A DNA stretch of 64,000 nucleotides from Pagrus major (GCF_040436345.1 NC_133225.1:22858040-22922039), one strand, 5' to 3'; counted from the stretch's first letter, positions 36,434 through 48,310 are shown. Numbers and translations: made by a program. The notes: generated by a model not told the origin, from the sequence alone.

Positions 36434-37195
36434 CAACACAAGCCGGAGACTTCACGGCAACCAAATTTTCATACTAGGACGCGACATGTGGAAGAGACAC
36501 GCATTATGCAAAGCAGCTGCAGTAATTATAGCTTTTAAAGGCATACAGTAAGTCTACTGTACAAGAGACGTCCTGCCTGAGCCTGTAAAGTTAAAGTTTG
36601 CTTTAACCGGTGAATCACTGGTTTTCCTAAAAGAGATAGGTCATCACAGTCTCTGGAATCTAGGCTTCATCCAGCACTTGTTATTGGGCTAGTATAAACA
36701 GGTTATGCCTGATTCTTATTTGCTGCTCGGAATAAGGTCAGATGTGACGAGGCCTGATGGTGTGAGATTACAACATGCAATGACAGATCATTGTTTTTGC
36801 TTCAGATAATGTAAGGCAATAGAGATGGTAGTGTAAGATATTAGTTTGCAATGATGTAAACGTAAAAAATGATATTGGCCTATTTCAAAACACGAAATCA
36901 AATGATTATTCATGAATGTGAAAACTTCACTCTCATACGCAACAAGCCTGCTCTCTTCGCTCTGATCTGTCATATTTATCGCCAAATTCGGGGCTTTTAG
37001 CGGTTGGATTAAGACTGTATTATTGTTCTCTAGGAGCTGACAATAGCGCGTTTCCAGTTTCCTTATATTCTGAGTTGCGTAAAAGTGTTCACGAAGACGC
37101 TAAACCACTGGCACCAACCTCCCTCTCCAAACTGCTCCTTTTTGTGAAAAGCACATAAAACTATTGCGTCAAAAGTAAGGAGAATGGAAACATAC

Positions 37196-37480
37196 CTCTG
37201 CAGGAAAGCGCAATCAACTCACAAATCCTGAAAAAGGTATCATGCTGATCGAATGTATCTTTCCACCACCGCAGGACTGAAGCTGGAGGAGGTGCTTCTC
37301 GGCAAATATACAGTACGCGCTCCCGGCAGTGAGAAGGATCGCAGACTTCAAGCTGAGGGGGAAAGTCTTACAAACACAAGCTACACGGAGACGCCAAAAA
37401 TAACTTTAAATATTAGTTTTAAAAACACGACAGACAGGAAAGAGTTACGCTAAACTCCGAACGAGAGTCATATTGTTTTA
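37196..37480 (-). other. pla2g4a: Putative non-coding first exon of pla2g4a
   Basis: A strong 5' splice site, CTGCAGAG/GTATGTTTCC, occurs on the minus strand with the exon ending at 37,196. The preceding sequence is GC-richer than the intron and has no required frame. It is the best candidate for the upstream UTR exon implied by the acceptor at 34,588. The upstream limit is a guess. Confidence 0.4.
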
Positions 37481-38013
37481 CTCAGCGGGAGAGCCTGCAG
37501 CTGTCGACTCCTCTCCACCTCACATCTCCAAATGGCGCGCCAGTGCGCAACCGAGTCCACAAGGGGGCGCGTAAAGGCTGAGCGCGTTTCAAAGACTTAA
37601 CAAGTTTTGTGAATAAACTTTGAACGTGGCTCCGGGGTGAAAGCAAGCGAATCAGCCAAAGATTCACCTTTAGGTCGATCTGCCGCTCATCATGTTCAAA
37701 GTCTTAATTGATTAGGAGGCTCCTTGGGTTTGATTGGATTAATCCAATGAGGTGTCTCTTGCCTTTGAACGCCCCAAGAGGAACTGCTTAAGTAATAATT
37801 CATATAAACAATAAAAAGAGAGAAAACCCTGGCTGGGCTTCATGCCAACATGGATCCGTGGCTTTACAGGTTTCATACAACATGCCAAGATATTTGAATA
37901 ATATTCATTTTACCACCTCATCTCTAAAAGAAACTACATTAGCAGGTGATTAATCCTGAATAAAATAGTTCAAACACGTTAAATGTCTTTTAATTTCTTC
38001 AGGCGACATATAC

Positions 38014-38062
38014 ATATTATATTATATTATATTATATTATATTATATTATATTATATTATAT
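38014..38062. repeat. (ATTAT)n pentanucleotide repeat
   Basis: About ten copies of ATTAT between the two promoters. Confidence 0.93.
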
Positions 38063-38551
38063 GTATCATATTTATATATACATATTATACTGGCGGCAGT
38101 TCTCTGTCGTCAAATTAAATTATAGCCTACAATTATCTTGAATGATGGTCATCATCTTGTGGAAATAGAGTCTGTAAAATCAAAGCATAGAGAGGACATT
38201 CATTTAAAAATTGGCCGATTTCTATAGGAGCCTACCTGAGCCTCTCTTCAAAAGGTGCCTGTTGCATGGAAAGACAATTTGACTGTGGCAGTTTTTCAGA
38301 CTCTTTGTTATGAATTCATTTAAATTCTCTCGACTGAAAGAGGGGAAAGGAAGAGGGGGTCAGGGAAGCTTTCAAACTGCCTCTAACACCTGTTTGATAT
38401 CACATAAACAATAATCCAAATTCCAGTCTGGATTGTGAAACACAAGTTTTTCCTCGCAGTGGTCGATTACTAATCAGTTACCTTGGTTCAGTTTATTCAT
38501 AAGTCAGCATCATGTCTGATTATTCATTTAAACGTGCAGTACGAGAGTCGA

Positions 38552-38559
38552 TGACGTCA
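38552..38559. promoter_or_regulatory. ptgs2: Palindromic CRE (TGACGTCA) of ptgs2
   Basis: This perfect cAMP-response element lies 17 bp upstream of the TATA box. A CRE in this position is a known control site of mammalian COX-2 promoters, bound by CREB/ATF and AP-1 proteins. Function here is inferred from position and perfect match. Confidence 0.75.
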
Positions 38560-38576
38560 GCCTCCTCAGCGTAGCC

Positions 38577-38584
38577 ATATAAAG
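38577..38584 (+). promoter_or_regulatory. ptgs2: TATA box of ptgs2
   Basis: ATATAAAG lies about 112-119 bases before the ptgs2 ATG and implies transcription starting near 38,607 with a 5' UTR of about 90 bases. Confidence 0.75.
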
Positions 38585-38695
38585 GTGCCCTGTTCGCAGG
38601 TTTGGACATTCAGACTCTCTCTGAGCTTCAGAGCGACACACGAGGGAGAGGAGAGAGACAGGAAGCACAAGAAGGTCCGGCAAAGTCTTTGGAGT

Positions 38696-41600
38696 ATGAA
38701 CAGGCTCACATTTGCGGTTTTCCTCTCGGCGCTGGGGTTTCTCGTCTGCGCAGCTGGTAAGTCTTTGAAAGCTTAAACAGAAGACAGAAGAAGAAGCGCG
38801 GTGTTTAATATGTCTAAAGTTCTGTTGTCGTTTTAGGATTTTATTATTTTTAGGAGTATAATGACACTAAAAAAAGTTTATAACTATGTCTTCATTTGTT
38901 CTGAGATGTATGATCCTGTTATGCTGAGGCTTTTCTAACACATTTGTGTTGGTATCGGGTGAAGTGGAATCCTAATAACCGCCTGTTGTTACCTGTGACA
39001 GGTAACCCATGTTGCTCAGAGCCATGCCAGAACAGGGGCGTATGCACTGCGCTTGGATCAGATAATTATGAGTGTGACTGCACGCGGACAGGATATCGTG
39101 GACAAAACTGCACAACACGTAAGTCTGAATGAAACACATGAGGTGGAACTAAAATTAGGATGTATTTGTTGCTGTGGGTTATTCAGTAACTCATTTCCTT
39201 CTTGGCCGTTACAGCTGAGTTCCTCACCTGGCTCAAAATATCCCTGAAGCCTTCGCCCAACACTGTCCACTACATTCTCACCCACTTTAAGGGCTTCTGG
39301 AACATCATCAACAACATCTCATTTCTCAGGGATGCCATCATGAGATATGTGTTAACATGTAAGTGTTTCTTCCTCCAGGCAAAATGAGAACATGTTTTGG
39401 AAACTGCTTCATAACAAATCAAATAATTTGTACAGAACCAGTGGGAGTGTTTTTACTAATAATTAAATGTTTTCTCTCTAGCTCGATCCCACATGATTGA
39501 TAGTCCTCCAACTTTCAATGCGGATTATGGTTACAAAAATTGGGAAGCCTATTCCAACCTCTCCTACTATACGCGCACCCTCCCCCCTGTGCCCGAGGAT
39601 TGCCCAACCCCTATGGGAGTAGAAGGTGAGTACGCTTTCTCTGCCTCAGGAGAACCAGTTTTCTCAGATTCTTGTATACTGAGCAAGAGTGACTTGGCCC
39701 CATTACATCACAATGAAATGATCCCCTCTGTCGGATTAAGAGAGTTCAAATGTGCTGATGGAACACAGCAAAACCTGCCCCAGCAAGCCAAAACTAAAAG
39801 AGACGAAACCAGTTTTGTTTGTTTTTTCCTTTTTTTTAGCTTTAAGAATTTACAGTGAAAGCAAACCTCCATTATAACGTTGAGTCACCTAAATGTGTTT
39901 TATCCAAGTGAAACTGTCTTGATTCTGGATTATAATCTTGTATGCTGATTTTTCCCCCAGGTAAAAAGGAGTTACCTGATGCTAAAATACTGGCTGAGAA
40001 GCTTCTTATGAGAAGAGAGTTCATCCCGGACCCACAGGGCACCAGCCTGATGTTTGCATTCTTCGCACAGCATTTCACCCACCAATTCTTCAAATCTGAT
40101 ATGAAGAGAGGACCTGCTTTTACTGCAGCTCAAGGCCACGGGGTAAGCACAGCACATCTCAAGCAACATCAGATTTGAGTTAAGAAATAGAGACAACTTG
40201 TGAATGAATAATTTATTAACAATACAACATCTTTGTGCTTTCAGGTTGACCTCAGCCACATTTATGGAGACAACCTGGTCAGGCAACACAAGCTCAGACT
40301 CTTCAAGGATGGCAAGCTTAAACACCAGGTATGAGAAGAGACAGCTGTAGTTTAAACAGCCGAACACTTCAGACCACACAAGTGTCTAACAGATGCTTCC
40401 TCTCTTGCGTAACTCTGCAGATCCTGGACGGAGAAATGTATCCCCCGACAGTAAAGGAAGTTGGCGCTGAAATGCACTACCCTCCTCACGTTCCCGACGC
40501 TTACCGCTTCGCCGTGGGCCACGAGGCGTTCGGCCTGGTCCCCGGCCTGATGATGTACGCCACCATCTGGCTACGGGAACACAATCGGGTGTGTGATGTG
40601 TTGAAGGAGGTCCACCCCGACTGGGATGACGAGAGGCTCTTCCAGACCACACGCCTCATTCTGATCGGTGAGTTGATGAGACTCCTGACAACTCCACAAA
40701 AGTTTTGAAAACATTCGGCTGGGAAATGAAAGTCGAAATAACAACGAAAAAGGCATGTGATTCACTTGTCATGGTGCTCATATAGTTACCACGGGAGTTA
40801 AGAAAAGAGGAAGTTGTACTTTTATTTTGGTAATCATCTACTTGCAAGCACGTTGCACACAGTGGAACGCCGATTAAAGCTCTGCTGTGTTGAAAGATAT
40901 GAGGAAGAGGAAATGTTTAGTTTTCCATTGCAGGGCTTCACTGCACGTTTACAAACAATTACAGTCAATCAGAATAATAATTTGTGTCTGATATGGATAC
41001 TTAGAAACTATTAAAATGACATCTTCTCCTCCTCACTGATTGAAAAAGTTGACTGCTAGACACAAGCTGTCTCCTAAACCACTGAAAAGTTATTCTTAGT
41101 CTACATACACATGATATTTCCACATTACACTGTGAAAGTTGTATATTGATCCTTGATTGGCTTAGGTTTCTAGTGTCAAACACACACATTGAACCTGAAA
41201 CATTCAAGTTAAATAACAAAAAGCAATGTATAACTACATTATGTTAAAATACTTAATCATTTGTCCTGCAGGTGAGACCATCAAGATTGTCATCGAGGAC
41301 TACGTGCAGCATCTGAGCGGCTACAACTTCAAGCTCAAGTTCGACCCCGAGCTGCTGTTCAACCAGCGCTTCCAGTACCAGAACCGCATCGCATCCGAGT
41401 TCAACACCCTGTACCACTGGCACCCGCTGATGCCTGATAGTTTCCACATTGAGGAGAAAGAATACAGTTATAAAGAGTTCGTCTTCAACACGTCTGTAGT
41501 GACTGAGCACGGCATCAGCAACCTTGTGGAGTCGTTTTCCAAGCAGATCGCTGGACGGGTAAGAACAGTTTGAGCTGTTGTAGCAGCATTTCAATTTAGA

Positions 41601-42882
41601 CCGTAACACTCTGATCACTTGAAGGCAGATTAACTGACTTTCCATTCATTTATTTAGGTTGCCGGTGGCCGAAATGTCCCAGGACCTATCATGTACGTGG
41701 CCATCAAGTCCATTGAAAATAGCAGAAAAATGCGCTACCAGTCTCTGAATGCCTACAGGAAGCGATTCTCCTTGAAGCCCTACAGCTCCTTTGAAGACAT
41801 GACAGGTGAGACGAAGTCAAGATGACTAACCAAGCCTAACTCTTGCAGGGGAAAGGTTGACATCAGAAGATTAGTAAACAGGTTATTATTAACATGAAGT
41901 GAAAGGAAATCTCACCTCAGTCCAAATTATTTTTCTGTTATTAATAGCATTGTCAGGAATTTAATGCGAGCCTGAAAAACATGCCCAGATCGAAGCTGAT
42001 GTCATAGATGACTTATTATTAAAGAAATACTTTGGACCCACTTTTATTCCCCAGCAGCTTTAAAGGTTAGGAATTTATTTGCACGACTCTAAGAACCAGA
42101 TGTACATTTCGTCTTGAGATAGTGTAAGCAGATTGTCATCACAAGAGAGCAAGACATAAACAGACAAGTAAGACCTCCTGCTTCAGAGGAGAGGATTTAA
42201 AGTTCACAAGAAAGGAGGACTTAACGTTGATTAAAAACTAACTGTGATGCATGAGGACAGAAAAGTATTAAGTTGGAGAGAAAAGAGGAAGGAAGGGGTA
42301 GAAACAAGAAGAGAGATTGTGTTTATCTTTTATTTGCTGGATCTGAATCAGTCAAAACACTGAGCTCATATTTAGACTAGCAAGCTTTTGCAAGCTTTGC
42401 AGCTGCTGAGAGAGCAAGAGAGAAACGCCAGACCAAAACTAAAACCACCCCCTTCTTTGTGTTCCTCAGGAGAGAAAGAAATGGCCGCAGTGCTGGAGGA
42501 GATGTATGGACACATCGACGCTATGGAGCTCTACCCGGGTCTGCTGGTGGAGAAACCCAGGGAAAACGCCATCTTTGGGGAAACAATGGTGGAGATGGGG
42601 GCCCCTTTCTCCCTCAAAGGCTTGATGGGAAACCCCATTTGCTCCCCGGAGTACTGGAAGCCGAGCACGTTCGGAGGCACCGTGGGCTTCGACATCGTCA
42701 ACACTGCCTCCCTGCAGAGGCTCGTCTGCAATAACGTGAATGGACCCTGTCCCGTGGCATCCTTTCACGTGCCCGACGTTAAAGAGACGGGCTCCATGAT
42801 CATCAACTCGAGTACATCCAACTCACGCAGCAGTGATATCAACCCAACAGTCATTCTAAAAGAAAGGACTACTGAGCTCTAA
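38696..42882 (+). CDS. ptgs2: Prostaglandin G/H synthase 2 (cyclooxygenase-2), complete, 10 exons, 608 aa
   Basis: Exons: 38696-38756, 39002-39118, 39215-39358, 39482-39625, 39961-40142, 40245-40328, 40421-40667, 41272-41558, 41658-41805, 42470-42882. All junctions are GT-AG and in frame (1,827 bases). It opens with a signal peptide ([20 protein letters not shown]). A cysteine-rich EGF-like domain (about residues 21-59), membrane-binding helices and the haem peroxidase/cyclooxygenase domain follow. Key residues are distal Gln192/His196 (AQHFTHQFF), catalytic Tyr374 and haem His377 (NTLYHWHP), Arg109, and the aspirin-acetylated serine equivalent Ser519 (GAPFSLKG). Arg502 and Val512 are the pocket residues typical of COX-2 rather than COX-1. 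The C-terminal insert with an NSS sequon and the final TEL are also COX-2 traits. The enzyme converts arachidonic acid to prostaglandin H2 on the lumenal face of ER and nuclear envelope. Teleosts may have two ptgs2 paralogues; which one this is cannot be told here. Confidence 0.98.
40668..41271. other. ptgs2 intron 7
   Basis: Ordinary intron of about 600 bp, AT-rich, no element recognised. Confidence 0.6.
41806..42469. other. ptgs2 intron 9
   Basis: Ordinary intron of about 660 bp; no exon or mobile signature. An open frame runs from 42,388 into exon 10 but uses intron sequence; homology places the true junction at 42,470. Confidence 0.6.
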
Positions 42883-42916
42883 TTTGTATTATTTTCTCTA
42901 ACTTTATTATAAATGT

Positions 42917-43050
42917 ATTTATTTATTTATTTATTTTATATTTATTTTCCTATATTTATATGAGAAATTGGAAAGTAGATTTTTTTATAGGTGATTTTGT
43001 ATATTTATGACTGGCAATCAAGAACAAAAGTCTGTGGATGTGTCTATTTA
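42917..43050 (+). promoter_or_regulatory. ptgs2: AU-rich element cluster in ptgs2 3' UTR
   Basis: Four overlapping ATTTA pentamers fall in 42,917-42,933, with further copies at 42,940, 42,954, 43,003 and 43,046. In mammalian COX-2 mRNA a cluster of this kind right after the stop codon is bound by HuR, TTP and related proteins and sets mRNA stability and translation. Conserved position and density make the same role likely here. Confidence 0.8.
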
Positions 43051-43435
43051 TTGAAAGATTCATTGTTTTATAAATTATTGTCACAGTAATGACCTCAGTC
43101 ACTACAACTTAATACTTGAAAGTTAGTTTACAGTTTCAACTACTTGGTAGTGTACATTATACTTGCTGGTTAAATGTATGTTCACTAACAGTTTATCAGT
43201 CGCAGAATGTGCAGTAGTAGTGATGCTCACAGTGAACTAAGTGGCTGATCTTGACTCTTTTGATCTCATATAACATACATAAAGTGCATTCCTGTTTCAG
43301 TATTGTTTCACTGATGTTTAACTTCTTCAGTCTGTGTTGGGTATTTTGAAATGACATTCTGAGTCAAAGCTGCACTGTTGTTTTTAATTGTACTGTTTTT
43401 GTTCTGAATGCCAACTGACTTCAAAGTTTGACACT

Positions 43436-43441
43436 AATAAA
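43436..43441 (+). terminator. ptgs2: Poly(A) signal of ptgs2
   Basis: AATAAA about 555 bases after the stop codon. A longer alternative UTR cannot be ruled out. Confidence 0.65.
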
Positions 43442-43849
43442 TGCTTCCAGAGAAATGGAGCGCGTCTCTCGTAAATCAGCTGCGAGGTTGTTGTCATTTT
43501 CACTTCACTTATTTTCATTTCGATTGTTCCTTTATACAAACTGATTGATGCCTCATGAGCAAACAGGCTTTTCTTACCTGAGAAACAATGTAGTCCGAGT
43601 ACTGGGTGAGTGAGGACATAGCAGTTCAGGCGGTATAACTGGTAAAATTAATGCAGTTTTAAAAAAGAGTATCAGTTTTCTGTAAAACTGTTCTGGGCAA
43701 TCCAACATAGATTTTTTAAAAAAACCATGATGGCAGACTGACTGACTGAGCTTGTTCCTCCTCTGAAAGTCAGTAACAGACTGCCATTAAGAAATCACAG
43801 TTTGCTTAACCTTCCACATCCCACAGATATTTTAATGTAGGCGTGATAT

Positions 43850-44235
43850 GAGACTAGTTATGTCATCCATGCCTTTATTTCATCTTGGTTAGATTATTGT
43901 ACTACGTTATATTCAGTTTCAGTGATCCCACGCCTTCAGCTTACAAAACGCAACTGCTTAGCTTATAACTTTTCATAATAGAAGACTTAGCCTTTCCTCA
44001 CTGGTTGCCATTCATTTACTTAACGCCTTTAAAGCACATCGTGGTTAAGCTCCAGCTACACTGCTGAGTTACTGCATCCCTATGAGCCATGGCGCAGCCT
44101 CAGATCCTGGGCCAGGGCTTTAATGACTGTCCTGAGACCCGGCTCGAGACAAAAGGTGGCCGGGCTTTTGCAGTCAGGCTCTGAAGTGTCCTGCCAGAGG
44201 ATCTGAGGCTTGCAGAGTCAGCGACCTCTTTAAAA
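43850..44235 (+). mobile_element. Degraded LINE (L2/Rex1-like) reverse-transcriptase C-terminal fragment
   Basis: Conceptual fragments include SSWLDYCTTLYS, then RLQLTKRN, and later KGGRAFAVRL, a stop in place of the usual tryptophan, and VLPEDLRLAESATS. The order is that of the C-terminal part of L2/Rex1-type ORF2. Several stops and frame changes show it is dead. Confidence 0.75.
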
Positions 44236-44600
44236 GGATGAGTTCACCCAAAAATTCAAATTCAGTCATTATCTACTCAGCCTCATGCTGATGGAAAGTT
44301 GGGTGTTTTAAAACATAAAAAAGAACAACCTTAAAAACTCCATAAAATGGCTCCTAAAAGCTTGTCCAGTGTAATCCAAGTCTCCAGAAGCCCAAAGATC
44401 CCAAATTGATTTGAAAAGACATCATTTACACCTCTTTTTAACCCACAGCCTGTCTGAAGCGGGTGCCTAAGCTCGGCTGCTCATCGTTGGTGTAAATAAC
44501 ATCTTTTCCCAAATCAATTTGTGATCTCAGGTCTTGTGGAGACTTGGATTATGCTGAACAAGCTGTATGGAGCCATTTTATGGCATTTTTATAAGAATTA
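44231..44600 (+). repeat. Fold-back dispersed repeat
   Basis: It starts AGGATGAGTTCACCCAAAAA, a common teleost repeat beginning, and contains two long inverted arms, 44,340-44,432 and 44,489-44,583, separated by about 56 bases. Matching blocks include AATCCAAGTCTCCA opposite TGGAGACTTGGATT, and AAATTGATTT opposite AAATCAATTT. No coding capacity. Confidence 0.8.
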
Positions 44601-44624
44601 ATAAAAATGCCTTTTATGACTGTA

Positions 44625-44640
44625 CACACACACACACACA
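44625..44640. repeat. Short (CA)n repeat
   Basis: About eight CA units following the fold-back repeat. Confidence 0.8.
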
Positions 44641-46529
44641 AGCCACTTCGTGTAGCGGAAAAGGCTCTTGCGTTTCAGTACATCAGATAAAACATGTAGA
44701 CTCTTGTACTGAGGAGATTTGCATGCTGAGTGAAAGCATGCTATGATCTTCTGGTTCACAGATACGCTGCAGTGAGATAAATCAACCGAATAGGGGCAGA
44801 TCAGCGATTTCTCACTGAACCCTTCCTTTTCCCTTTCGGGGTATGTCTGTTAATTAGATAACATGATTTTATCAGTCCTTATTCCTGAAGGCAAAGTAAG
44901 AGTGGTTAAGTAATACAACAACACATATTACCAGCAACAGTTTCTGTGCACCGCCTCTGTTTTTAATATTACTTTCTGTGATTTTTGATTACTAACAACA
45001 CATGCAACATGGCGTGTATAGAAGAGGAAAGGACCATTTAGGTGCTGCACATCCCTAAAACTTTCCACTTGCTGGTGTACATATTGCCAGGAAAAGTGCA
45101 AAGCCTTTTTACCGTATATGAGGTCTGAAGCTTAACGTTCGGTCCAACAGCCTGCAGGAAACCTTGAGTCAGCAGTATAGGCTGGCAGCGCTACAGTGGA
45201 GGCAAGTTATTTTTCTAGGGTACCCGCTCCAATACAAACATGGTGGAAGAATGTTGACGTGACCGGCGGCACAGAGTGGTTAGTCGACCAGAGGGTGTCA
45301 TCCCTTCTAATCACAGACAATGACAAGCTACATTTTCCCATCCATTCACACATTTCTCACAACTGATACAGAGAGCACATTTACTCTCTCCCCTCACGCG
45401 GGACGACTCGAGTTTTAAACACAAAACCACAGTCAGAAGCGAGGACATTACATTAATTAAGTCATGTGCATCAGTTGTCATCTCAACTGAACCTGATAGA
45501 CGGTTCTTCCTCCATCTCATAATCTTTGTCCTGGACCAGGCGTACGATTCCCCGTCAGAGACGTGGCCCACCATGGCATGAAAATGACCTAATTGTGTGT
45601 GCGCATTATTTGTTTTCCTCAATGTCAGTTGCCCGAGGGCAAGTGTTATTATTCCACTGTGCATCAATGTGTGGCATGCTCAGGTCCTGGTCTATGAGAT
45701 AGAGCAGGGGAGCACATCTTGTTTTGTGTGGGTGTAATGAGCATGAGCAGGCCGTGGGCCCTGGTGTGGGAGAAGATCAGGAGACTTCAGTGTGTGTTTT
45801 CCCTCTGACCGCTTCTGGACCTCTCTGGAACCAGATCCAGTGTAGAGGACGTGATCCAAGACTGGAGTTACGTGACGCCTTGCAGGTGGCAGGAACTGGG
45901 GTCAACTGGGAGCTGCCGCCGGCCACCACTGCACGAGAAGCACTGGCACTGACCCACTGGAGGCCACTGATCACTTACATTGATTTAAACAAGCAGGTGA
46001 CAACAAATATAGACTAAGAGAGCAGTCGCTAACAATTCTAGTGTATAAACAGAAATATCTTCATTTGACTCAGTTATGCAATGAGTTAAAAGAGCACTCC
46101 ATCAATTTAGCATTGCATTCCTGTAACATTGATGGACATTTGATAATGACAGGAAAAAAAGTGGTGCGCTCTGCCACCATTACACCCATGGTTGTAATCT
46201 TTAACGTTAATCTCTCCTGTCCAGCAGAAAGCAGGCAACGTCAGAAAACATTTCTCTCTCTCTTTCGAGATTTCCATCTTGGAAAAACAACTCCAATGTT
46301 TATTCTTTTTTTATGCAGCCACTTGTCCCGATTTCATTTATCGTCTCGGAATTTTTGTTTCTTCATGCTTCTGTGATTTTCTTGTACAAAATAAATATGA
46401 TCCCCTATCTTTTATCAGATTGTGGTTTCAAACTTCTCTAAATACCGATTGTTTGGCAGGAAACAGCAGCCACTTGCTCTTCTTTGTCTTCCAACCGGTG
46501 CATTTCCAGCAGCCACCCATTAAGTTTAA

Positions 46530-46750
46530 GAACACGGAAGGCCCTCACTAGTGCCAGGTTTGTCCTTTCTGGGCTACTGTAGAAACATGGAGATGCAACA
46601 TGGTGACCTCCATGGAGGGAGTCCCGCTCCCTATGTAGATATATAGTAAACGACTCATTCTAAGGTAATGAAAACACAACAACTCTTATTTTCAGGTGAT
46701 TATACACTAATTAAAACTGCTAGATGCCACTACACATTACACACCGTACA
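46530..46750 (+). repeat. Dispersed MITE-like repeat (TTAA family 5), partial
   Basis: Contains GGGCTACTGTAGAAACATGG, CCCGCTCCCTATGTAGATAT and TTTTCAGGTGATTATACACT in order. This is the middle-to-right part of the same family as the copy at 1,767-2,040, which shares the GGTAATGAA.ACA and ATACAC blocks. Edges approximate. Confidence 0.6.
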
Positions 46751-48164
46751 CACTTCCAACCAAAATGGATTACACTGCTTTTTTTAAATTAACTTTAATA
46801 CAGACATGTTTATGACATGACATGATCATGTCACTATTTCTCACTGATTGTTGATAATGTGTTTATCCTTTGTAGTTTTGAATGTCATATATATATATTG
46901 TTTTACAAGTAACAATACATATGTAATGGTTTTAAGATCAAATTTGACCATGTTGTGTCTCTCACTAAGTCAAAAACTAGGTAACCAGGCTGCGGTGGCC
47001 AGGCTGCAGTGTGCCGATAGTAATGCCACAGGGAAACACTTTAAAAAAATGCAAATGACAATAATCAATGCCAATTACTTTTCTGTTGATGGACTAAGCG
47101 ATTATTAATCTAGTCATCACAGCTCTACATGAGTTAAATGTTTTGAATAAGTGACAGCCCTTTGCAGTACTTACAAAGTGTTTTGCTGCCCTGTATTAAA
47201 TGATGCAGTAATTGGTCTTAGCATGCTGAGAACTGCGACAGTGTTTCAGTAAATGTGCTTGAGCAATTGAGAAAAACTGATCATTAGAGTCCACACAATG
47301 GTGGCTGCAAATTAGCCCAGCTCGTATCAACCCATATGCAGACGGAAGCTTCTTTGAGCTTATCTACTGACATCCTGATGTATAATGCTGACTTTCAATT
47401 GTAATGATGTGTTTTGCTACTGTTGGGCAACTCATCTGCCACAGGGGAAGATTTATTTTTCATTGTGGATGATGTCATTCTTTCGAAATGATGATGGTTT
47501 CACTTGACTCCTGACACACTCATACACATCACTTTTTTTTCATACCTACATGAACATGCGATAGTTCAGCTCATAATAGAAAGCCTGGAGCATATGACTT
47601 TTTTTTTTCTGACTGTATTTCTGTGAATTGTTTGGTTATTCTCTAACCACAAGTTCGTCAGAACAGTGACCCTGGTTAATAAGAAAATCCTGTAACGGGC
47701 AGGAGGATAAGTCAGTGAATCAAGAAATTAAACAGAAACTGTGTAATTGAGGTGATTCCATAGGATATACAAGAAGCTGCTGGAAGAAAACCAGGGAATT
47801 GCAAGAGATCAGCACACAATGAAACATTGTGCAATAAGAGGAAGAGAACATCTGATGATTCATCTTCGTCTACCTGTCTACCCTTTACTTTTGGTTGCTT
47901 TCGGCTTGCACAAGATGACATTTATGGAAACATCAGGTGACATTTTTACCAGAATTCTGATCAACCAACAGTAAATTGTGGAAATGTACCACTGATAACT
48001 TAGGAATATCCCCGTAAAGCCTTTGGTTGAGGGCAGTCGAGGTGAATCCTGTTTACTTCACTTGATGACCAAGTTGGCATTTATGTTTTTTTAAAAACCA
48101 TCCACTTGATGACACTAAATCAGGAAGTGGAATTTAGTAAGTAAACACTGAAGATAAGGTGTCT

Positions 48165-48310
48165 GTGCTGAGAAAGAAAACAGACGAAAGGAAGACAACA
48201 AAATTAAAATAAGCGAAGAAAGACAGAAATATATCATCAAAAGAAAGAAAAGGACAAGAAAAGAAGGACAGAAAGACAAAGAATAAAGAACAAAGAGAGA
48301 GAGAGAGCAA
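48165..48310. repeat. Purine-rich low-complexity tract
   Basis: About 145 bases almost entirely A and G on the + strand, ending in a GAGAGAGAGA run. Confidence 0.85.

Larger units (their letters stand above)
37481..38606. promoter_or_regulatory. Head-to-head promoter region of pla2g4a and ptgs2
   Basis: The region lies between the putative pla2g4a first exon and the ptgs2 transcription start. It includes a GC-richer part around 37,480-37,680, an AT-rich middle with an ATATT repeat, and the ptgs2 core promoter at the right end. No gene is seen within it. Confidence 0.6.
42883..43460 (+). other. ptgs2: ptgs2 3' UTR
   Basis: AT-rich non-coding sequence following the TAA stop, ending just after an AATAAA at 43,436-43,441. 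It contains the AU-rich element described separately. Confidence 0.75.

Noticed and set aside
35714..36551. Open frames of 149-191 codons on both strands around 36 kb
   Set aside because: They owe their length to TG/CA microsatellites, which read as Val-Cys or Thr-His repeats without stops. Flanking sequence shows no coding character.
37253..37453. 66-codon + strand frame near the pla2g4a first exon
   Set aside because: It overlaps the putative non-coding exon on the opposite strand and shows no conserved motif.
41253..41645. 130-codon antisense frame across ptgs2 exon 8
   Set aside because: The sense strand is unambiguous ptgs2 coding sequence with correct splice sites; the antisense frame is a shadow.
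42466..42768. Antisense frames in ptgs2 exon 10
   Set aside because: Shadows of a GC-richer coding exon.
45724..46017. 97-codon + strand frame
   Set aside because: Composition is somewhat GC-rich but the translation resembles no family I know and has no supporting signals.
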